DNA of 64,000 bases from assembly GCA_036541255.1 (NCBI GenBank), contig JAZHDD010000067.1, positions 66,666-130,665 of the forward strand, given 5' to 3'. The position numbers and the translations under genes are program-made. Shown here piece by piece: positions 42,244 to 52,838 of this stretch. The notes under the pieces were generated by a model. That model was not told where the DNA came from and made no database searches. It was given only the letters and a program-made list of their open reading frames with translations. The stretch is from Paucidesulfovibrio sp036541255. GTDB taxonomy: Bacteria; Desulfobacterota; Desulfovibrionia; Desulfovibrionales; Desulfovibrionaceae. Positions within the stretch are counted from its first letter, which is position 1, and every line of letters begins with the position of its first letter.

Positions 42244-43581
42244 TCAGGGGAAGTCCCGGGGCGGGACCACCGGACCCCAGATTACTGCCTCGTCCTCCAG
42301 GATGCTTTCCCGCTCGGGCAGATGATCGGGCAGGGGGCTGAACTCCTCGGGCCGCTCCGACTTGACCCACCAGAGAAAGTGGCCCAGGCCCGGAACGTGC
42401 CGGCAGAGCAGCGTGTCGTGATCCCATTGAAAGGCCCGGTCCGTGAGCACGTAGCAGCGTCCGTCCAGGCAGAAATTACCCTTGGCGTTGGTGGAGACCG
42501 CGGTCCAGTCCGAGGCCCGCATGGCCGGGACTTCGCGTCCCGAGTCCTGGTCGTAGAAGCGGTTGCGCCCGTCCAGATCAAGCACGCGCAGCAGGCGGTG
42601 CAAAGGGGAATAATCCACGTTGAATTCGGGACGGCCCGCATAGGGCTTGAGATGCAACACACCGTTCCAGGTCTTGTAGCGCAGCTGGTTGTCCGAGAGC
42701 TGGTACTGGGCCAGCTTGCGGCTGAAGGGCACCTGCGTGTGCGTGGCCAGGTCCCAGGCGGTCCTGCGGCCGTCCGGCGCGGTGAGCACGAGATAGTGGT
42801 CCTGAAAGCGGGCCGAACTGAACGGGCCGCCCTTGGCCTCGAAGCGTTGGATGATTTCGTTGTTGTGCACGTTGAGGAGCTGTACCCCGCCCCCGGCAGA
42901 AACAACGAAAAGGACGCCGCCATCGGGGCCGAATCCCAGAGCCAGGACCGATCCGGTGCTGAGCGCGGGCCGCAGGCGGCCCGTGGCCGAGCCGAGCAGC
43001 ACCTGCCCGTCGGCCAGGGCCACGGCCAGATCGTCACCCGTGGGCGAAACCGCAATGGCCGCGACGGCTCCGGGCAGCTCCTGGACATGCGTTCGGGAAC
43101 AGCCGGCCACGTCATACACATAGACCTTGTCCGGCTCGTCGCCCATGGCCGCAAGGTAGCGGGCCTCGGCCCGCCAGGCCATGTTGCGCACCGGACCGGG
43201 CAGGTTCGCGTCCACGCCCGAGCAGTTGCGCGCGCCGTAGACGCGCAGTCCGCCGTCCAGCAGTCCGATGGCCAGGGCCGTGTCGAATCCTTGGTAGTCC
43301 GTGGCGTTCTGCGTCAGGTCCAGGGTCACGGGGTCGCGGGACAACAGTTCGTAGCCGGGCGGAAAATCCTCGCCCACGTCCACGCGGGGCGGTTCGTAGA
43401 GCGTGGAGACGCGGAAGGCCTGTGCGTCGCGCGTCAGGGCCAGATATTCGGTCAGGGACAGCCCGGCAAAGGCGTTTTCTTCCGTGGGCATTTGCCGCCC
43501 GGAACAGCCAAAGGAAGCGGCAAGGGCCGCAAGGCTCAGCAGCAGGACCGCAACCGCCCGGAAACGCGCGAGAATCAGCAT
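42244..43581 (-). CDS. Lipoprotein with beta-propeller-like repeats, hypothetical
   Basis: A 445-residue exported protein with a lipoprotein signal peptide (MLILARFRAVAVLLLSLAAL, Cys in SFGCSG). The remainder reads like WD/quinoprotein-type beta-propeller blades (AIAVSPTGDDLAVALADGQVLLG, LALGFGPDGGVLFVVSAGGGVQLLN, FSSARFQDHYLVLTAPDGRR). No catalytic motif is seen. It lies between the WbpE-like aminotransferase and the divergent asnB gene, so a scaffold role in envelope glycan assembly is possible. Choice of ATG 43581 rests on the signal peptide. Confidence 0.7.
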   Translation of the reverse strand: MLILARFRAVAVLLLSLAALAASFGCSGRQMPTEENAFAGLSLTEYLALTRDAQAFRVSTLYEPPRVDVGEDFPPGYELLSRDPVTLDLTQNATDYQGFDTALAIGLLDGGLRVYGARNCSGVDANLPGPVRNMAWRAEARYLAAMGDEPDKVYVYDVAGCSRTHVQELPGAVAAIAVSPTGDDLAVALADGQVLLGSATGRLRPALSTGSVLALGFGPDGGVLFVVSAGGGVQLLNVHNNEIIQRFEAKGGPFSSARFQDHYLVLTAPDGRRTAWDLATHTQVPFSRKLAQYQLSDNQLRYKTWNGVLHLKPYAGRPEFNVDYSPLHRLLRVLDLDGRNRFYDQDSGREVPAMRASDWTAVSTNAKGNFCLDGRCYVLTDRAFQWDHDTLLCRHVPGLGHFLWWVKSERPEEFSPLPDHLPERESILEDEAVIWGPVVPPRDFP

Positions 43582-43682
43582 GTCGCGGAATGTACTCCAA
43601 ACGCGAACCAGCCGCAAGCCATGGAGCGCCGGGCCTGTTGTTGTCTTGCCCGCGCCGCACAGGGCTGATAACATATCGAAAG

Positions 43683-45641
43683 ATGTGCGGAATCGCTGGA
43701 ATCCATAACCGCGGGAACGAGCCCGGCCCGGCCCGGGAAGCGGCCCTGCGCGCCATGACCGGCTGCCTGGCCCATCGCGGCCCGGACAGCCACGGCCTGT
43801 TTTTCGACCGCCATCTAGCCTTGGGGCACCGTCGTCTGGCCATACTCGACCTGTCCGAGGCCGGGGCCCAGCCCATGACCTCGGCTGATGGCCGCTACAC
43901 CCTGGCGCTCAACGGCGAAATCTACAACCACATTGTCCTGCGCCAAGAACTTGGCACGCAGGACTGGCGCGGCCATTCCGACACCGAGACCGTGCTTGCG
44001 GCCTTTTGCCGCTGGCAGCCGGAGCAGGTCCTGGAGCGCTTGCGCGGCATGTTCGCCCTGGCCCTCTGGGATGCGCACGAATCCGTGCTACTCCTGGCCC
44101 GGGACCGCATGGGCGAAAAGCCTTTGTATTATGCCGACATGGGCGACACGCTGCTCTTTGCCTCCGAACTCAAGGCCTTGCGCGCCCATCCGGCCTTTCC
44201 CCCGGACATCGACCGCGACGCCGTGGCCGCCTATCTGCGCCGCTCCTGCGTGCCCGCGCCCCTGACCATCTATGCGGGGGCACGCAAGCTTCTGCCCGGC
44301 CATTTCCTGCGCCTGACCTCTGCTGGTTTGGGACGGCCCGAACCGTACTGGTCCTTGCGCGAGGTTGTGGAGCGAGGCGAGAGAGCGCCATTTTCCGGCG
44401 GCCCCGATCAAGCCCTGGACGAGCTGGACAGATTGCTGCGCGAAGCCGTGCAGGGCCAGATGCTTTCGGACGTGCCCCTGGGCGCGCTGCTTTCCGGCGG
44501 CATTGATTCGTCACTTGTGGCGGCGATCATGCGCGCCGAACATTCCGGCGTCGTACGCACCTTCACCGTGGGCTCGGACGACCCCGCCTATGACGAGTCC
44601 GGCCCGGCCCGGGCAGTGGCCCGCCACCTGGGCACCGAGCACACGGAATTGCGCGTGCGGCCCCGGGACGCCCTGGGCCTCGTGCCCTTGCTGGCCGATA
44701 TCTACGACGAGCCTTTTGCGGACGCTTCGCAACTGCCCACGCGCCTGATCTGCGCCCTGACCCGCGAACATGTCACGGTCTGTCTGTCCGGTGACGGCGG
44801 GGACGAGCTGTTCGCGGGCTACAACCGCCATGTCTGGGCTCCGGGCCTGTGGCGGCGGCTGCGTTGTTTTCCCGCGCCGTTGCGCCGAGCCCTGGCCGCC
44901 CTGATCCGTGCCGTGCCGCCTTGCCGCATGGATGCGGCCTTCGGGTTTTTTTCGCCGCTGCTGCCCGGCAGACTGCGTCAGCGCACGCCCGGCCAGAAGC
45001 TGCACAAGCTGGCCCAGGCCCTGCCTGCGTCCGATCAAAAGGAATTGTACGCCCTGCTGGCCTCGATCTGGCCGGACCCGGCAACGCTGCTGCTGCAAGG
45101 GCGGGAACCGTTTTTGCCCGGCGCGGACCCGGCCTTGGAGCTTTCCGGCGGCTCGTTCCAACGCTGGATGCGCTTTGCAGACACGGCCACGTATCTGCCC
45201 GACGACATTTTGGTGAAGGTGGACCGGGCCGCCATGAGCGTTTCTCTGGAAACGCGTGCGCCCTACCTGGATCACAAGGTGGCGGAGTTCGCCTGGAGCC
45301 TGCCCGATGCGCTGCTTTCGGAGCCGGGCCGGGGCAAGCTGCTCTTGCGCCGCCTGCTGGAGCGTTATGTACCGCCGGAATTGACCGAACGGCCCAAAAC
45401 CGGATTCGGTGTGCCGCTGGGCTCCTGGCTGCGTTCGGAGCTGCGTCCGTGGGCCGAGGAACTGCTCGCGCCGCAGCGCCTGGAGCGCGAAGGGTTTTTC
45501 CGGTCCGCACCGATCCGCGCGGCCTGGCAGGAACATCTTTCGGGCCGGGCCGACAACGAATACCGGCTTTGGAACATCCTCATGTTCCAGTCCTGGCTGG
45601 AACGCTGGGGCGGCGCGCCAGGGGAGGACTTTGCCTCGTGA
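43683..45641 (+). CDS. Asparagine synthase-type glutamine amidotransferase (AsnB family)
   Basis: A 652-residue two-domain enzyme. The N-terminal class II glutaminase begins MCGIAG (Cys2 nucleophile after Met removal) with HRGPDSHG and NGEIYN. The C-terminal ATP-pyrophosphatase domain has the PP-loop LLSGGIDSSLVAA and GDGGDELFAGYNRH. It could make asparagine, but placement at the head of a glycan operon suggests it amidates a sugar carboxylate, as AsnB-like WbpS does in O-antigen clusters. Its stop overlaps the next gene (GTGA). The start ATG at 43683 has only a weak upstream GAAAG. Confidence 0.9.
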   Translation: MCGIAGIHNRGNEPGPAREAALRAMTGCLAHRGPDSHGLFFDRHLALGHRRLAILDLSEAGAQPMTSADGRYTLALNGEIYNHIVLRQELGTQDWRGHSDTETVLAAFCRWQPEQVLERLRGMFALALWDAHESVLLLARDRMGEKPLYYADMGDTLLFASELKALRAHPAFPPDIDRDAVAAYLRRSCVPAPLTIYAGARKLLPGHFLRLTSAGLGRPEPYWSLREVVERGERAPFSGGPDQALDELDRLLREAVQGQMLSDVPLGALLSGGIDSSLVAAIMRAEHSGVVRTFTVGSDDPAYDESGPARAVARHLGTEHTELRVRPRDALGLVPLLADIYDEPFADASQLPTRLICALTREHVTVCLSGDGGDELFAGYNRHVWAPGLWRRLRCFPAPLRRALAALIRAVPPCRMDAAFGFFSPLLPGRLRQRTPGQKLHKLAQALPASDQKELYALLASIWPDPATLLLQGREPFLPGADPALELSGGSFQRWMRFADTATYLPDDILVKVDRAAMSVSLETRAPYLDHKVAEFAWSLPDALLSEPGRGKLLLRRLLERYVPPELTERPKTGFGVPLGSWLRSELRPWAEELLAPQRLEREGFFRSAPIRAAWQEHLSGRADNEYRLWNILMFQSWLERWGGAPGEDFAS

Positions 45642-46759
45642 AGATCTGCGTCATTGCGGGCTATGCCCCGTCCCTGCTGAATTTTCGTGGGCCGCTTCTG
45701 CGGGCCATGGTCGAATGCGGCCACGAGGTCGCGGCCCTGGCCCCGTCCGAGGACGTCGACGGCGTGGCCCAGGGGCTGGCCGAACTGGGCGTTTCCTTCC
45801 GGCCCGTGCGCTTGTCGCGCCGGGGCATGAATCCGCTCAAGGACTACGCCACCATCCTGGACCTGCGCGCGGCCCTGGAGACGGAGCAGGCCGAGCTGGT
45901 CTTCTCCTATACCATCAAGCCCGTGATCTACGGTTCCATGGCTGCGGGCCGGGCCGGGCTGAAGCGCATTTATTCGCTGGTCACGGGCCAGGGTCGCGTG
46001 TTCCAGAAACAGGGCTGGACCGGTCTGTTCCTGGGCGGGCTGGTCAAGGGGCTGTATCGGGGCGCCCTGCAATACAACAACTGCGTATTTTTCCAGAACC
46101 CTGACGACGAGCGCGTCTTTCGGGAAACGCGTATGCTGGCCCCGGATGCGCGCACAGTCGTGACCTACGGCACGGGCGTGGACCTGGATCATTTTGCTGA
46201 AACACCATTGCCGGACGGGCCGCCGGTATTCCTTTGCGTGGCCCGGCTGCTGCGTGAAAAAGGCCTGGCCGAACTGGCCGAGGCCGCCCGGCTGGTGCGC
46301 CGCGAGCACCCCGAGGCCGAATTCCGGCTGCTTGGGCCGTTCGAGGCCGGGCCCGGCGGGGTTTCCCGCGCCGAGGTCGAGGCTTGGGAACGGGAAGGGG
46401 GCTTGCGCCACCTGGGCGTGACCGGGGACGTGCGGCCCCATCTGGCCGAGGCCAGCGTGGCGGTGTTGCCGTCCTACTACGGCGAAGGCCTGCCGCGCAG
46501 TTTGCAGGAGGCGGCGGCCATGGGCCGGGCCGTGGTCACCACGGATCATCCGGGCTGCCGCGAGGCCGTGCGGGACGGGCAAAACGGCCTTTTGGTGCCG
46601 GTTCGCGACGCTGCGGCCTTGTCAGAAGCCCTGAAAGCGTTCATTCTGGACCCGGAAAAGGCGCGGCGCATGGGTCGCGCCTCGCGCGTCCTGGCCGAGG
46701 AGCGTTTCGACGTCCGTAAAATCAACGCGGCCTTGTTGCGGGAGATGGAATTGTGCTGA
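45638..46759 (+). CDS. Glycosyltransferase, GT4 family
   Basis: A 373-residue retaining glycosyltransferase with two Rossmann-like halves. The N-terminus (KICVIAGYAPSLLNFRGPLL) is typical of the WbpT/PglA-like group. The C-terminal half carries the family signature VARLLREKGLAELAEAA, the acidic substrate/donor motif in PSYYGEGLPRSLQEA and HPGCREAV. Translation starts at GTG 45638, overlapping the asnB stop, with GGGGAGG upstream. Two bases of the next gene overlap its stop. Donor and acceptor sugars are unknown. Confidence 0.88.
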   Translation: MKICVIAGYAPSLLNFRGPLLRAMVECGHEVAALAPSEDVDGVAQGLAELGVSFRPVRLSRRGMNPLKDYATILDLRAALETEQAELVFSYTIKPVIYGSMAAGRAGLKRIYSLVTGQGRVFQKQGWTGLFLGGLVKGLYRGALQYNNCVFFQNPDDERVFRETRMLAPDARTVVTYGTGVDLDHFAETPLPDGPPVFLCVARLLREKGLAELAEAARLVRREHPEAEFRLLGPFEAGPGGVSRAEVEAWEREGGLRHLGVTGDVRPHLAEASVAVLPSYYGEGLPRSLQEAAAMGRAVVTTDHPGCREAVRDGQNGLLVPVRDAAALSEALKAFILDPEKARRMGRASRVLAEERFDVRKINAALLREMELC

Positions 46760-47385
46760 AAAGGGCGTTCGACCTGAGCGCGGCCCTGCTGCTGCTGACG
46801 CTGTTTTCGCCGCTGCTGCTCGGCGTGGCCCTGGCCGTGCGCCTCGGGCTCGGTCCGGGCGTGATTTTTCGTCAGGTGCGTCCGGGCTTTCGCGCCCGGC
46901 CCTTTACCATGTACAAATTTCGCACCATGCGTGAAGCTCAGGGTCCGGACGGACAGCCTCTGCCCGACTGCGATCGGCTTACGCGGCTGGGGCGCTTTTT
47001 GCGCTCCACCTCCCTGGACGAGCTGCCCGAGCTGGTCAACGTGCTGCGCGGGGACATGAGTCTTGTCGGCCCCCGGCCCCTGCTTATGCAATATGTTGAT
47101 CGCTATACGTTTCAACAGGCCCGGCGCATGGAAGTTCGCCCCGGCATCACGGGCTGGGCCCAGGTCAAGGGGCGCAACGCGCTGTCCTGGGAAGAAAAGT
47201 TCGAACTGGACGTATGGTATGTGGACAACCGGAGCTTTGTGCTGGACCTGAAGATTCTGCTCCTGACCGCGGCCAGCGTGCTGCGCCGCGAGGGCGTCTG
47301 CCAGCCGGGTCACGCCACTGCCGAGGAATTCATGGGCTCTGCGGACGCGCCCGCGTCCAGGGCCAAAGCAACCAACGGAGAATGA
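46753..47385 (+). CDS. pglC: Phosphoglycosyl transferase (undecaprenyl-phosphate sugar-1-phosphate transferase, PglC-like)
   Basis: A 210-residue monotopic membrane enzyme. It begins with a hydrophobic re-entrant helix (RAFDLSAALLLLTLFSP). The conserved cytoplasmic domain follows: FRQVRPG, YKFRTM, the catalytic Asp-Glu pair in STSLDELPELVNVL, and SLVGPRPLL and RPGITGWAQVKGRN. Its short form, without extra N-terminal TMs, matches PglC, which attaches a diacetylbacillosamine phosphate to undecaprenyl phosphate. GTG 46753 starts in the tail of the preceding gene. The nearby pglDEF-like genes support the PglC role, yet other substrates are possible. Confidence 0.85.
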   Translation: MLKRAFDLSAALLLLTLFSPLLLGVALAVRLGLGPGVIFRQVRPGFRARPFTMYKFRTMREAQGPDGQPLPDCDRLTRLGRFLRSTSLDELPELVNVLRGDMSLVGPRPLLMQYVDRYTFQQARRMEVRPGITGWAQVKGRNALSWEEKFELDVWYVDNRSFVLDLKILLLTAASVLRREGVCQPGHATAEEFMGSADAPASRAKATNGE

Positions 47386-47388
47386 GAT

Positions 47389-47811
47389 ATGCAGATCAAG
47401 ACGATCCTTTTGCCTTTGGACGGCTCGCCCTCTTCGGACCGGGCCCTTGATTACGCCGTGGGATTCTGCGAACTGGTCGGGGCCAGGGCCGTGCTGCTGC
47501 ACAGCCACCGCGCCTTGCCCGCGACCCTGGGCAAGCCCAATTTCGACGAGGCCATGGAACGCATGCAACAGGATTCCGCCGATGTGCTGCGCCCCTACCA
47601 GGACACCCTGGATCTGGCCGGAGTGGGATACACCACGCGCATCGTGAGCGGGGCCACTGCCGAGGTCATCTTCGATGTGGCCAAGAGCGAGGGCTGCGAC
47701 CTGATCATCATGGGTTCCAAGGGCAAGGGCAACCTGGAAGGCATGCTCGTGGGCAGCGTCACGCACAAGGTGCTGCACATCGCGCCCTGCCCGGTGTTGG
47801 TGATCCGCTAA
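47389..47811 (+). CDS. Universal stress protein
   Basis: A 140-residue single UspA domain with the ATP-binding signature G-x2-G-x9-G-S/T in GSKGKGNLEGMLVGSVTHKVL, and the N-terminal strand ILLPLDGSPSSDRAL. It belongs to the nucleotide-binding subgroup. It begins three bases after the PglC-like gene, so it is co-transcribed with glycan genes, an unusual place for a stress protein. Role there is unknown. After it, a 91-base gap contains two small hairpins but no clear terminator. Confidence 0.93.
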   Translation: MQIKTILLPLDGSPSSDRALDYAVGFCELVGARAVLLHSHRALPATLGKPNFDEAMERMQQDSADVLRPYQDTLDLAGVGYTTRIVSGATAEVIFDVAKSEGCDLIIMGSKGKGNLEGMLVGSVTHKVLHIAPCPVLVIR

Positions 47812-47902
47812 GGCGCGTCTTTCTGGACGCGGCAAAAGGAAAGCGGTATAGGGCCGTGACCTCGGAGGCCACGGCCTTCGTGAGCTTATTCAGGGAGAAT
47901 CC

Positions 47903-49066
47903 ATGCCTGTCCGACCCAAGGAACGTTTTCTCGTTTTCGGCTCGCCGCGCATCGAGGAGGCCGAGATAGAGGAAGTCGCCGGCAGCCTGCGCAGCGGCTG
48001 GCTCGGCACCGGGCCCAAGGTGGCCCGTTTCGAGCGTGAATTCGCGGCATATAAAGATGTCGCGCACGCCGCGGCCTTCAATTCCTGCACCGCGGCCCTG
48101 CACCTCAGCCTCGTGGCCTTGCGGCTCGCGCCCGGTGACGAGGTCATCACCACGCCCCTGACCTTCTGCGCCACGGCCAACGCCATCATCCACGCCGGGG
48201 GCGTGCCCGTGCTCGCGGACGTGGACCCGCAGACCATGAACATCGACCCCGAGGCCGTGCGGGAAAAAATAACGCCGCGCACCCGGGCCATTCTGCCCGT
48301 GCACTTTGCGGGCCGTCCCTGCGACATGGACTCGCTCTGCGCCCTGGCGGAAAAGCACGGTCTGTCCGTTGTCGAGGATTGCGCCCACGCCATCGAGTCG
48401 CGCTACAAGGGCCGCCCCTGCGGCACCATGGGCGATTTCGGCTGCTTCAGCTTTTACGTGACCAAGAACGTGGTCACGGGCGAGGGCGGAATGGTCCTGG
48501 CAAAGCGCAAGGAAGACATCGACCGCATCAAGGTGCTCGGCCTGCACGGCATGAGCGCGGACGCCTGGAAGCGCTTCGGGGACGAGGGCTACAAGCATTA
48601 CATGGTGGTCGAGGCGGGCTTCAAGTACAACATGATGGACATCCAGGCGGCCATCGGCATCCACCAGCTGGCGCGGGTGGATCATTATCTGGTGCGGCGC
48701 GAGGAAATCTGGGGCATGTATGACGAGGCCTTCCGCGATCTGCCCGTGCAGACCCCGGCCCGGCCTGAGCCCGAGACCCTGCATGCGCGGCATCTGTATA
48801 CGCTGCTTGTGGATGAAAATCGGGCCGGAGTGTCGCGGGATGTATTCCTGAGCCGCATGACTGCCGAAAACATAGGTGTGGGGGTCCATTACCTTGCCCT
48901 TCCCGAGCATCCCTATTATCGGGACAGGTATGGCTGGAACCCCGAGGACACGCCCAACGCCGTTCGCATCGGGCGGCAGACCGTGAGCCTGCCGCTGTCG
49001 GCCAAGCTTACGGATACGGATGTGCAGGACGTGATCGAGGCGGTGCGGATCGCCTTGCAACCTTGA
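47903..49066 (+). CDS. DegT/DnrJ/EryC1/StrS aminotransferase
   Basis: A 387-residue nucleotide-sugar aminotransferase. It has SPRIEEAEIEEVAGSLRSGWLGTG (in segments), FNSCTAALHLSL, the Asp-rich DCAHAIESRYKGR and the PLP lysine in SFYVTKNVVTGEGG. The SGWLGTGP segment resembles the perosamine/4-amino-4-deoxyarabinose aminotransferase branch rather than PglE. It may therefore add an amino group to a second sugar of the glycan. GGGAGAA precedes the ATG at 47903. Substrate uncertain. Confidence 0.88.
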   Translation: MPVRPKERFLVFGSPRIEEAEIEEVAGSLRSGWLGTGPKVARFEREFAAYKDVAHAAAFNSCTAALHLSLVALRLAPGDEVITTPLTFCATANAIIHAGGVPVLADVDPQTMNIDPEAVREKITPRTRAILPVHFAGRPCDMDSLCALAEKHGLSVVEDCAHAIESRYKGRPCGTMGDFGCFSFYVTKNVVTGEGGMVLAKRKEDIDRIKVLGLHGMSADAWKRFGDEGYKHYMVVEAGFKYNMMDIQAAIGIHQLARVDHYLVRREEIWGMYDEAFRDLPVQTPARPEPETLHARHLYTLLVDENRAGVSRDVFLSRMTAENIGVGVHYLALPEHPYYRDRYGWNPEDTPNAVRIGRQTVSLPLSAKLTDTDVQDVIEAVRIALQP

Positions 49067-49082
49067 GCGGAGATGATCTGCC

Positions 49083-49706
49083 ATGAAAGTCGTCATCATC
49101 GGCGCAGGCGGGCACGGCCAGGTAGTGGCCGACATCCTTTTTCACATGTGGCGACGAGGACGGGACCTGGAGCTGCTCGGCTTCCTTGATTCGGACCCGG
49201 AGCTGACCGGCAAGCAATTCCTGGGCCTCAAGGTGCTCGGCACGGAAGAGCGGCTGGACGACATCGGCCACGACGCCGTGGTCCTGGCCATCGGAGACAA
49301 CAGGCAGCGCATGATCGCGGCGGAACGCCTGGAGGACGAGCTGCTGGTCTCGGCCATCCACCCCTCGGCGGTGCTCGCCCCTGACGTGTCCGTGAAGCCC
49401 GGGGCCATGATCTGTGCCGGAGCCGTGGTCAACCCCGGCAGCGTCATCGGGCCGCATGCCATCATCAACACCGGGGCCACCGTGGACCACCACAACCAGA
49501 TCGGCGCCTACAGCCACATCGCACCGGGCGTAAACCTGGGCGGCGAGGTCGTGGTCGGCACCGGAGCGCTGGTCGGCATCGGCTCCAGCGTGGTGCCCCG
49601 CGTGCGCATCGGCGACTGGGCCGTGGCCGGGGCCGGGGCCGTGGTCACGCGGGACGTGCCCGACGGCGAAATCTGGGCGGGCGTGCCCGCGCGCAAGCTT
49701 TCCTAG
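49083..49706 (+). CDS. pglD: Sugar O/N-acetyltransferase, PglD/NeuD family
   Basis: A 207-residue enzyme. It has an N-terminal Rossmann-like domain (VVIIGAGGHGQVVADIL), then left-handed beta-helix hexapeptide repeats (SVKPGAMICAGAVVNPGSVIG, INTGATVDHHNQIGAYSHIAPG) and a C-terminal VGIGSSVVPRVRIGDWAVAGAGAVVTRD. The His of TVDHHNQIG matches the catalytic histidine region of PglD. PglD acetylates the 4-amino sugar to UDP-diacetylbacillosamine; SiaB/NeuD would act on sialic acid. The neighbouring pglE- and pglF-like genes favour PglD. It follows the aminotransferase after 16 bases. Confidence 0.88.
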   Translation: MKVVIIGAGGHGQVVADILFHMWRRGRDLELLGFLDSDPELTGKQFLGLKVLGTEERLDDIGHDAVVLAIGDNRQRMIAAERLEDELLVSAIHPSAVLAPDVSVKPGAMICAGAVVNPGSVIGPHAIINTGATVDHHNQIGAYSHIAPGVNLGGEVVVGTGALVGIGSSVVPRVRIGDWAVAGAGAVVTRDVPDGEIWAGVPARKLS

Positions 49707-49839
49707 CGCGTTTTTCGCGTGCGCGGTCCTGCCCTTCGCAGGCGGGGCCATGGAACGGTTCTCCGCACCCCATGGGCCGGGGGCGGATTCTGTGAGCGGG
49801 AGTATCGGCCCCCTGCAAAGGCATCCACCGGAGGCGCAC

Positions 49840-50976
<1,137 letters not shown>

Positions 50977-50978
50977 GC

Positions 50979-52838
50979 GTGTATTTCAATTGGCGCAATC
51001 CCAAGCTCTACGCCATGGTCGCGGCGGACCTCGTGTTGTTTGCCTTGGCCCTGGCCGGAGCTTATCTGGTGCGTTTCGACTTCAACGTACCGCCGGACTA
51101 CGTACGCCAATACCTGCGGGTTTTGCCCCTGGTGCTGGCCGTGAAGCTGCCTTTCTTTTTCCTCTTCGGCCAATACCGGGGCATGTGGCGCTATACCAGC
51201 GTGAACGACGCCCTGCGTCTGTTCCAGGTCACGGTGCTCCAGTCCCTGATGGTGGTGGCCGTCGTGGCCTACGTCTTCCGCTTCACCGGGTTTCCGCGCA
51301 GCGTGTTTCCTTTGGACTGGTTGTTCACGGCCGTGCTCACCAGCGGGCTGCGGCTGTCCATCCGCCTTGTCTTCGGCCTGACCGGATCGGGCGGACTGCG
51401 ATTGTTGGGCGAGCGGCGCAACGTGCTGATCGTCGGAGCGGGACAGGCCGGAGAGACCGTCTCGCGCGAGCTGGCCGCCCATGCCCGGCTGGGCTACCGC
51501 CTGGTGGGGTTTGTGGACGACGACCCGGCCAAGCGGGGGCGCACCCTGCATGGCAAGGCGGTCCTGGGAGGCCTCGCGGAGCTGGAGGAACTGGTCGAGC
51601 AGCACAAGGTGGAAGAGATATTCATCGCGGTTTCACGGGCCACGGGCCAGGACATGCGGCGCATCGTGGAGGCCTGCAAAACCACGGGCCACAAGTACAA
51701 GATCCTGCCGGCCATGGCCGAGATCATGGATGGCCGGGTGGGCATCAAGCAGTTGCGCGACGTGGATTATCTCGACCTGCTGGGACGCAGCGAAGTGGAA
51801 CTGGACAGCGGCCAGATCCGGGGCCTGCTCGAAGACCGCTGCGTGCTGGTCACGGGTTGCGGCGGCAGCATCGGCTCCGAACTTTGCCGCCAGATCGTGC
51901 GCTTCAAGCCGCGCAGACTGGTGCTGGTGGATGCTTCGGAATTCAATCTCTATCAGGTGCAGATGCGCCTGCATTGGGAACTGGGCTACACCGAGTACGT
52001 CACGGTCCTGGGCAGCGTCGCGGACGAGCCGCTCATGGAGCGGACCTTTGCCGCGTACCGGCCCGACGTGGTTTTCCATGCCGCGGCCTACAAGCACGTG
52101 CCCATGCTGGAGAACAACCCCTGGCAGGCCGTGGAGAACAACATTGTCGGCACGCACAGCCTGATGCGCGCGGCCGAGCGCCACAAGGTGGGCCGTTTCG
52201 TGATCGTGTCCACGGACAAGGCCGTACGCCCCACCAATGTCATGGGCGCGAGCAAGCGCGTCACCGAACTGCTGATGCGGGGATTTCAGGGGTCGGGCAC
52301 GGTGTTCATGGCCGTTCGCTTCGGCAACGTGGTTGGCTCCAGCGGCTCGGTGGTGCCCCTGTTCCGCCGTCAGATAGAGATGGGCGGTCCCGTGACCGTG
52401 ACTCATCCCGAAGTCACGCGCTATTTTATGAGTATTTCCGAGGCCACGCAGCTCATTCTTCAGGCCGGGACCATGGGCCGCCGTGGCGGTGAGATATTTA
52501 TTTTGGACATGGGCGTACCTGTGCGCATCGCGGACATGGCCGAGGATCTGATCCGCCTTTCCGGCAAGGAACCGGGCAAGGACGTGGAGATCGTTTTCAC
52601 GGGCCTGCGCGAGGGAGAGAAGCTCTACGAGGAGTTGATCACTGCGGGTGAGGACGTGGTGCGCACCGAGCATGACAAAATCCGCGTGCTCAAGGCCACC
52701 ATGGAGCCGGAGCCCTGCGACTGCGTTGCCCTGGAGGAGCGCATTGCCGAACTGCGCCGTGCCGCCCTGACCCATGACGCCCCCGCCATCCGGGCCATTC
52801 TCCGCGAATTGGTGAGCGAGTACGTGCCAGCGGATTGA
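50979..52838 (+). CDS. pglF: UDP-GlcNAc 4,6-dehydratase, membrane type (PglF/WbpM/CapD family)
   Basis: A 619-residue enzyme. About four N-terminal TM helices (MVAADLVLFALALAGAYLV onward) and a first Rossmann-like segment (VLIVGAGQAG) precede a large SDR dehydratase domain with TGCGGSIGSEL (around 290-300), the catalytic motif VSTDKAVRPTNVMGASKR and FGNVVGSSGSVVPLF. It converts UDP-GlcNAc to UDP-4-keto-6-deoxy-GlcNAc, the first bacillosamine step. GTG 50979 starts just after the pglE stop with GAGG upstream. It ends the operon; no clear terminator follows. Confidence 0.92.
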   Translation: MYFNWRNPKLYAMVAADLVLFALALAGAYLVRFDFNVPPDYVRQYLRVLPLVLAVKLPFFFLFGQYRGMWRYTSVNDALRLFQVTVLQSLMVVAVVAYVFRFTGFPRSVFPLDWLFTAVLTSGLRLSIRLVFGLTGSGGLRLLGERRNVLIVGAGQAGETVSRELAAHARLGYRLVGFVDDDPAKRGRTLHGKAVLGGLAELEELVEQHKVEEIFIAVSRATGQDMRRIVEACKTTGHKYKILPAMAEIMDGRVGIKQLRDVDYLDLLGRSEVELDSGQIRGLLEDRCVLVTGCGGSIGSELCRQIVRFKPRRLVLVDASEFNLYQVQMRLHWELGYTEYVTVLGSVADEPLMERTFAAYRPDVVFHAAAYKHVPMLENNPWQAVENNIVGTHSLMRAAERHKVGRFVIVSTDKAVRPTNVMGASKRVTELLMRGFQGSGTVFMAVRFGNVVGSSGSVVPLFRRQIEMGGPVTVTHPEVTRYFMSISEATQLILQAGTMGRRGGEIFILDMGVPVRIADMAEDLIRLSGKEPGKDVEIVFTGLREGEKLYEELITAGEDVVRTEHDKIRVLKATMEPEPCDCVALEERIAELRRAALTHDAPAIRAILRELVSEYVPAD

